Source of the DNA: Candidatus Aminicenantes bacterium UBA647 | GTDB taxonomy: Bacteria > Acidobacteriota > Aminicenantia > UBA2199 | Direction: 5' to 3' | Assembly (NCBI GenBank): GCA_002299555.1 | Contig: DBOL01000001.1 | Span: forward strand, 39,903-92,154 | Length of the DNA: 52,252 bases | Shown: positions 48,751 to 52,252 of the stretch, in pieces | Numbering within the stretch: the stretch's first letter is position 1 | Layout: each line of letters starts with the position of its first letter | Program-made: the position numbers and the translations under genes | The notes under the pieces: model-generated | Seen by the model: only the letters and a program-made list of their open reading frames with translations | The model's database searches: none | What the model was told of the DNA's origin: nothing

Positions 48751-49127
48751 TTCTCCTCCCTGAAGTATTTCGAGATCATCTCTTTCACAGATTCAGGAGA
48801 GATCCCCATGTCTACCGCTTTTTCGATAAATTTGTTAAATTCATCCTCAAGCAATACTATTTTTTCTTTTCCTGACGGTTTTTTTGAAGATGCCCAGAAT
48901 CCTTTTCCCGGCCTTCCGTCTATTATTTTTTCCTGCTGAAGTTCGCGATAAGCTCTTGCAACTGTATTAGGATTTATCTTAAGAAATGAGGACAATTCCC
49001 TTAAAGATGGAAGAGGGTCGTTTATTTTAAGGAGATCTTTTGCAATTATATGCTTTATATTTCTCTTGATCTGTTCATACACTGGTACGGGCGATCTGAA
49101 GTTGACTGAGATCTCCTTTAATATCAT
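48747..49127 (-). CDS. GntR-family regulator, YtrA type
   Basis: A 126-residue protein with an N-terminal winged helix (about 10-75: PVYEQIKRNIKHIIAKDLL, PSLRELSSFLKINPNTVARAYRELQQEKII) and a short helical C-terminal segment of about 45 residues, the size of the YtrA subfamily, which regulates ABC transporter operons. It is the first gene of the gntR-ATPase-permease operon with 4-bp overlaps. An inverted repeat at 49136-49159 overlaps its promoter, so it probably represses itself. The effector is unknown; YtrA-type regulators often respond to cell-wall antibiotics. Confidence 0.88.
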   Translation of the reverse strand: MILKEISVNFRSPVPVYEQIKRNIKHIIAKDLLKINDPLPSLRELSSFLKINPNTVARAYRELQQEKIIDGRPGKGFWASSKKPSGKEKIVLLEDEFNKFIEKAVDMGISPESVKEMISKYFREEK

Positions 49128-49135
49128 TTTATTTC

Positions 49136-49159
49136 ACTGTATCAATATGTTAATACAGT
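49136..49159. promoter_or_regulatory. Inverted repeat operator of the gntR-ABC operon
   Basis: ACTGTAT (49136-49142) and ATACAGT (49153-49159) are exact inverted repeats with a 10-bp spacer. They cover the minus-10 box and the transcription start of the gntR promoter. Size, position and symmetry fit a GntR/YtrA operator. Confidence 0.6.
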
Positions 49160-49175
49160 AATACGGCTGTGTCAA
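49147..49175 (-). promoter_or_regulatory. Promoter of the gntR-ABC operon
   Basis: TTGACA (49175-49170), 17 bp, TAACAT (49152-49147) on the minus strand; start near 49140. The inverted repeat at 49136-49159 overlaps it. Confidence 0.55.
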
Positions 49176-49243
49176 CAAAAAAGTTTATTTTCCGAAAAGA
49201 TGGCAGGGGCTGACCCGGGTTCACCCCAACAGTTAAAATTGTC

Positions 49244-49272
49244 TTGTCATCTGGTCGGATAAGAGATAGTAT
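49244..49272 (+). promoter_or_regulatory. Promoter of the GT39-type gene, leaderless geometry
   Basis: TTGTCA (49244-49249), 17 bp, TAGTAT (49267-49272), then six bases and ATG at 49279. The predicted +1 is the A of the ATG; no ribosome-binding site exists. Confidence 0.5.
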
Positions 49273-49278
49273 AAACTA

Positions 49279-50871
49279 ATGCAAACTCTATATAGTGATG
49301 ATAAAAAACCAGTTGATAAAACCGCCAGGAACAGATCGATAATTCTGCTTATCCTTATGGCCGCCGCATTCATTATAAGGATCCCCGGAATAAAGATCCA
49401 TCCGATCAACTTTCATTCAACCCGACAATATCAAACAGCCCTACTTGCACGCTCATTCTACCTTAATACAGATGAACACAGGGATGATATTGCAAGGATC
49501 CCTTCGGTAATGTTCCAGAATTTCAATGAGAGGATAGATCCCCGGATCAATGAGAAGCTGATCTATCAGATGTACCGGATGGCCGGCAAAGAGGATCTTG
49601 TTATTCCCAGAATGATGTCGATCCTTTACTGGCTTTTAGGTGCGGTCATCCTGTATAAGATTGGCCTCCTTTTGTTCGGTGGCACAGGTGCATTGATATC
49701 AGTAATATTCTATCTGTTCTTCCCGTTCGGAATAAATATCAGTCAAAGTGTCCAGCCGGAATCATTGTTGATCATGTTCTTCCTGTGGGGTGTTCTTCAG
49801 ATCATTAAAGATTCCAGGTCAGATAAAGGGGACTATTTTTACTCGGCAGTTTTTCTGTCCGGCTTTGCGGTGCTGATCAAGGTAACAATAATTTTTCCTC
49901 TTCTGGGATTACTTATATTTCTCGGAGTAAATAAATATGGGCTGAAAAAATATTTGTTCAATTTGAGGACAGCCTGGTTCTATACGATATTTCTCTCACT
50001 CGGAACATCATTCTATATATATAATATTTTCTGGAATAAGACTATGCAGGTATCACTTGCTTCGATCATCTCTCCTGAATTACTTCTAACTCCATTTTTC
50101 TGGGTCGGATGGCTTACTCAAATAGCAAAGGTGACAGGGGTAATCCCGTTCCTGATCGGTATTGCACTCTTCTTCACGATCAGGAAAAAAGAGGTGAAAT
50201 TCATACTCGGAGGTCTTTTCCTCGGTTATATCCTTTATGCCCTGATATTCAGTTATCCAGCAGCAACTAATGACTATTATCAGGTTGCATTGTTTCCTAT
50301 AATTGCTCTTATGCTCGGGCAGGCCGGGTATTTAATTGATAAAGAGGAGAGTAGGAAAAAGTTAAAACTTGGTTTTGTCTTCTCTCTTCTATTTGCCGGA
50401 GTTATGTTTTCCATCTATCATCAGTACACATTTGCTAATTGGGCCCATCAGATGAGAGAGTATTCACCTGCATATTTCCTGGTTGGGGAGCAGGGATCAT
50501 ATTTCTCTAATAATACTTCAGATCCCAACATCTGGGGAAATTCGTTTGAGGCCGGTGAGTTGACCGGACACGGGATTAACAATATACTCCTCTCCAGATC
50601 ATACGGAAATGCTGCCATGTATTATGGAAAGATATTCGGCAGAGCATGGCCGACTCAGGAAGATTTTGATTTCAAAAGATTGCGGGGAAGAACAATACTT
50701 TCATCTGAAGAGTTGTATAATTCAAAATTTGCTCCACAAAAACCGAAATTTTTCATAATTACCGATCTTGTTTCCTGGGAACAGCAGCCCGATCTTCAAA
50801 AATTCCTAAAAGATAATTTTAAACTATTTGGTGAAAGAGAAGGATTTATAATTTATGATCTCAGAAAATAG
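49279..50871 (+). CDS. GT39/PMT-like membrane glycosyltransferase
   Basis: A 530-residue polytopic protein with about ten to twelve transmembrane helices. The start HPINFHSTRQYQTALLARSFY resembles the first extracytoplasmic loop of GT39/ArnT-type enzymes, which normally carries the catalytic acidic pair; SVQPESLLIMFFLWGVLQ is the typical later loop and helix. These enzymes transfer sugars from polyprenyl-phosphate donors to protein or lipid A. Donor and acceptor are unknown. It has its own promoter and no ribosome-binding site. It is followed by an inverted-repeat region rather than a gene. Confidence 0.72.
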   Translation: MQTLYSDDKKPVDKTARNRSIILLILMAAAFIIRIPGIKIHPINFHSTRQYQTALLARSFYLNTDEHRDDIARIPSVMFQNFNERIDPRINEKLIYQMYRMAGKEDLVIPRMMSILYWLLGAVILYKIGLLLFGGTGALISVIFYLFFPFGINISQSVQPESLLIMFFLWGVLQIIKDSRSDKGDYFYSAVFLSGFAVLIKVTIIFPLLGLLIFLGVNKYGLKKYLFNLRTAWFYTIFLSLGTSFYIYNIFWNKTMQVSLASIISPELLLTPFFWVGWLTQIAKVTGVIPFLIGIALFFTIRKKEVKFILGGLFLGYILYALIFSYPAATNDYYQVALFPIIALMLGQAGYLIDKEESRKKLKLGFVFSLLFAGVMFSIYHQYTFANWAHQMREYSPAYFLVGEQGSYFSNNTSDPNIWGNSFEAGELTGHGINNILLSRSYGNAAMYYGKIFGRAWPTQEDFDFKRLRGRTILSSEELYNSKFAPQKPKFFIITDLVSWEQQPDLQKFLKDNFKLFGEREGFIIYDLRK

Positions 50872-50965
50872 GAGATAGAAGATAGGAGTAAGGAGGCTTT
50901 ACATTAATGAGGGCAAATTTAATTTTAATAGTGGAAGCACTTCTACCTGCTACCTCCCATCTCCT
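50870..50965. repeat. Imperfect inverted repeat of purine-rich words after the GT39-type gene
   Basis: AGGAGAT (50870-50876) pairs exactly with ATCTCCT (50959-50965), and the arms continue imperfectly inwards (left arm to about 50895, right arm from about 50941). The arms consist of repeated short words such as GGAGATAG, GATAGGAG and CTACCTGC. The rest of the gap to 51070 is AT-rich with nothing else seen. Confidence 0.5.
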
Positions 50966-51070
50966 GTCTCTTGATCTCTATAATCCTTATTGTTAAAAAT
51001 ATTAATTAAATTGCATTCCCAATATCTAAGTGTCAAACTGGACAGGGTTGGTGTTATTAAAGGAGGAATC

Positions 51071-51487
51071 ATGAAAAGATATCTGATCGGAATTATTTGT
51101 TTGGTAATAATATTTTCAATTTCACTTATTGCAGGTGAATCGGATCTTGAAATTCAGAAAAAAATTGCTATTGATTATTTTGTGAAGTTAACCAGCGGTG
51201 ATATCAAAGGAGCCGATGCGCTTATCACTATTCCATTCACTCTTGATCTCAAAAAAGTATTAAAGACGAAAGAAGAGGTATTCGGATTTCATAAAAAAGC
51301 TCTTGAATCAAAAGGGAAAAGGGATGTTCCAGAATATTCCGCCGGTGTAACGGAAGAAGCAACAAAACTGGATTCGAAAGTTTTCCCTCCCTATACTGCA
51401 TTCCGTATAAAGATCAAAGGACACGGCCATCTGGATATTTATGTCACAAATACAAAAGATCCAAAGGTCATGGGATTTGCGGATTAA
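51071..51487 (+). CDS. Small secreted hypothetical protein, NTF2/SnoaL-like by shape
   Basis: A 138-residue protein with a signal peptide (about 1-21, MKRYLIGIICLVIIFSISLIA). The mature part (about 115 residues) has a first helix with YFVKLTSGDIKGADALI and then a beta-rich half ending YVTNTKDPKVMGF, which is the general shape of NTF2-like/SnoaL domains, but no family is firmly recognised. The ATG at 51071 follows AGGAGG by 4 bases; the longer frame from 50990 is not supported. The cell envelope is the likely location. No neighbour suggests a role. Confidence 0.7.
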   Translation: MKRYLIGIICLVIIFSISLIAGESDLEIQKKIAIDYFVKLTSGDIKGADALITIPFTLDLKKVLKTKEEVFGFHKKALESKGKRDVPEYSAGVTEEATKLDSKVFPPYTAFRIKIKGHGHLDIYVTNTKDPKVMGFAD

Positions 51488-51494
51488 TATAATT

Positions 51495-51520
51495 TAGGGG
51501 CGAAGAACCATTCACCCTTA
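51495..51520. repeat. Short hairpin-forming inverted repeat
   Basis: TAGGGGCGAA (51495-51504) and TTCACCCTTA (51511-51520) pair with one wobble and one mismatch around a 6-base loop. It resembles the TAGGGGCGAA-type hairpins dispersed in many bacterial genomes. It lies 8 bp after the previous stop. The remaining gap to 51599 is AT-rich with no gene. Confidence 0.4.
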
Positions 51521-51599
51521 ATCCATATGCCTGCTCCCTGAATTAGATCGGTATAATTCTATTCCTGTTTCAGATATATTTATATAATTTTATTTTTTT

Positions 51600-51629
51600 T
51601 TGAGATTTTTCTATGAATAGTTTTATATA
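51600..51629 (+). promoter_or_regulatory. Probable promoter of the last gene
   Basis: TTGAGA (51600-51605), 18 bp, TATATA (51624-51629); start near 51636, leaving a short leader with AGGAGG. Confidence 0.4.
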
Positions 51630-51656
51630 GAGTATTCAGAAACCTTAGGAGGAATG

Positions 51657-52187
51657 ATGAAAAAATTTACTAACTTAGTTGTTATATTTTCAATTTTAAC
51701 AATGGTTTTCTCAATGACAACACTTCAGTTTGGAGAAGAGAGGAAACAGGATCTGTCACAGAAACAGCTTATCATGAAGAACAGAGTGCCAGTAATGATG
51801 TTTGATATCCGGGGGAAGTGGAAACTCATGCTGACCTGGACCATGGAACCACCTACCTGGGAGTGGGCATTTACTTTTACAGGTACAAAAACAGCCGGAA
51901 CTTTCAAGGGAATACAAAAGACCCATGGACATGAATGGATAGGGACATATACCGTGTCAGGGAAGAATGTCACATTTAATGAAAATCCGCCAAATGTTAC
52001 TCCCGGAACTACATTTCCGACAAATTCCACGGGAAAATTTATAAACAAGGATAAAATGTCAGGAACTTTTAAGAACGGGCCGGATGGCGGGACATGGATC
52101 GCAACCAGAAAAATTCTGATGAAACCTCCTGTGAAGAAAAGATTTATCCCCATAAAAAAACCGATCATAGAAGAAGAGAAAAAATAG
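51657..52187 (+). CDS. Secreted hypothetical protein, beta-barrel-like
   Basis: A 176-residue exported protein. A signal peptide (about 1-22) is followed by a beta-rich domain (about 45-145) with Gly, Thr and Trp-rich strands such as GKWKLMLTWTM, WEWAFTFTG and GTWIATRKI. This is the strand pattern of small lipocalin-like barrels, but no family is firmly recognised. The tail is Pro/Lys/Glu-rich. AGGAGG (51647-51652) precedes two ATGs; the second (51657) has the better spacing. A hairpin lies shortly after the stop. No function is proposed. Confidence 0.7.
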   Translation: MKKFTNLVVIFSILTMVFSMTTLQFGEERKQDLSQKQLIMKNRVPVMMFDIRGKWKLMLTWTMEPPTWEWAFTFTGTKTAGTFKGIQKTHGHEWIGTYTVSGKNVTFNENPPNVTPGTTFPTNSTGKFINKDKMSGTFKNGPDGGTWIATRKILMKPPVKKRFIPIKKPIIEEEKK

Positions 52188-52198
52188 TAAAGAATCAG

Positions 52199-52228
52199 AG
52201 GCCTGTTGATTATTATTTCAGCAGGCCT
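52199..52228 (+). terminator. Hairpin after the last gene, terminator-like but without a T run
   Basis: AGGCCTGTTGA (52199-52209) pairs with TCAGCAGGCCT (52218-52228), an 11-bp stem with one wobble and an 8-base loop. Only TTGT follows, so termination may need a factor or the element may serve mRNA stability. Confidence 0.5.
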
Positions 52229-52252
52229 TGTCACACTCTCTTCAAGCACTGG

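Noticed and set aside
1..52252. CRISPR arrays, insertion sequences, phage genes, tRNA or rRNA
   Set aside because: No regularly spaced repeats, transposase or integrase motifs, or RNA gene signatures were seen on either strand.

Overview
The window is about 52 kb of AT-rich (roughly 36-38% GC by eye), densely packed chromosomal DNA from a diderm (Gram-negative) bacterium. An outer membrane is implied by LpxD (lipid A), an outer-membrane beta-barrel family protein (DUF3187) and a lipoprotein. The oxygen-defence set (PerR-type Fur repressor, rubrerythrin, exported nickel superoxide dismutase), the radical-SAM enzyme AmrS and a predicted sodium-motive ATP synthase suggest an anaerobe or microaerophile. 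The phylum cannot be fixed from the window. The order ftsH-cdaA-cdaR-glmM-pdxJ is also known from Deltaproteobacteria-like genomes, but that is weak evidence. No rRNA, tRNA, CRISPR array, phage gene or transposase was seen, so this looks like a core-genome segment.

Layout. 1-4.4 kb: the start of tatA (minus), an SGNH hydrolase, then meaB, a DUF948 protein, a YtxH protein and enolase. 4.5-6.6 kb: an acidic small protein and a membrane-sector ATP synthase operon (atpZ, an atpI-like gene, atpB, atpE) ending in a clear terminator. 6.7-12.9 kb: a collinear group of yihY, lpxD, a DUF1573 protein, an unknown membrane protein and the TldD/TldE pair. 12.9-19 kb: a FabK/NMO-type flavoprotein, a DUF3187 protein, and a minus-strand operon glgA-thioredoxin-amrS-lipoprotein hydrolase. 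19.3-28.3 kb: PilZ and DUF89 proteins, a secreted amidohydrolase, perR-rubrerythrin, a truncated DUF1287 gene, an unknown secreted protein, DUF362-LarB, and a minus operon of a dCMP deaminase, a P-loop kinase and coaD. 28.4-32.1 kb: exported Ni-SOD, a metal-efflux permease with a fused HMA domain, and dnaK. 32.2-39 kb: ftsH, cdaA, cdaR, glmM, pdxJ and lpd in one operon. 39-44 kb: phosphatidylserine decarboxylase, a PepSY membrane protein and a hybrid histidine kinase. 44-49 kb: an ankyrin/metallo-beta-lactamase fusion behind a 41-codon membrane peptide, then a GntR-regulated ABC exporter with an unusual permease. 49-52 kb: a GT39-type glycosyltransferase and two small secreted proteins of unknown function.

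How the genes work together. Enolase, GlgA and Lpd belong to central carbon metabolism. LpxD, GlmM, Psd, the GT39-type protein and CdaA/CdaR serve the envelope. FtsH, DnaK, TldD/E and Tat serve protein quality control and export. PerR, rubrerythrin and Ni-SOD form the oxidative-stress set.

The most distinctive window-wide signal concerns initiation. Several well-formed sigma-70-type promoters are placed so that the predicted transcription start falls on, or within 2 nt of, the start codon of a gene with no ribosome-binding site. This suggests routine leaderless mRNAs alongside ordinary Shine-Dalgarno genes. Other notable points are a complete Na+-binding signature in the ATP synthase c subunit, a PerR lacking its structural zinc cysteines, a signal-peptide-matured Ni-SOD, an Arg-to-Leu change in the CdaA active-site motif, and the ankyrin/MBL and ABC-permease/beta-domain fusions.
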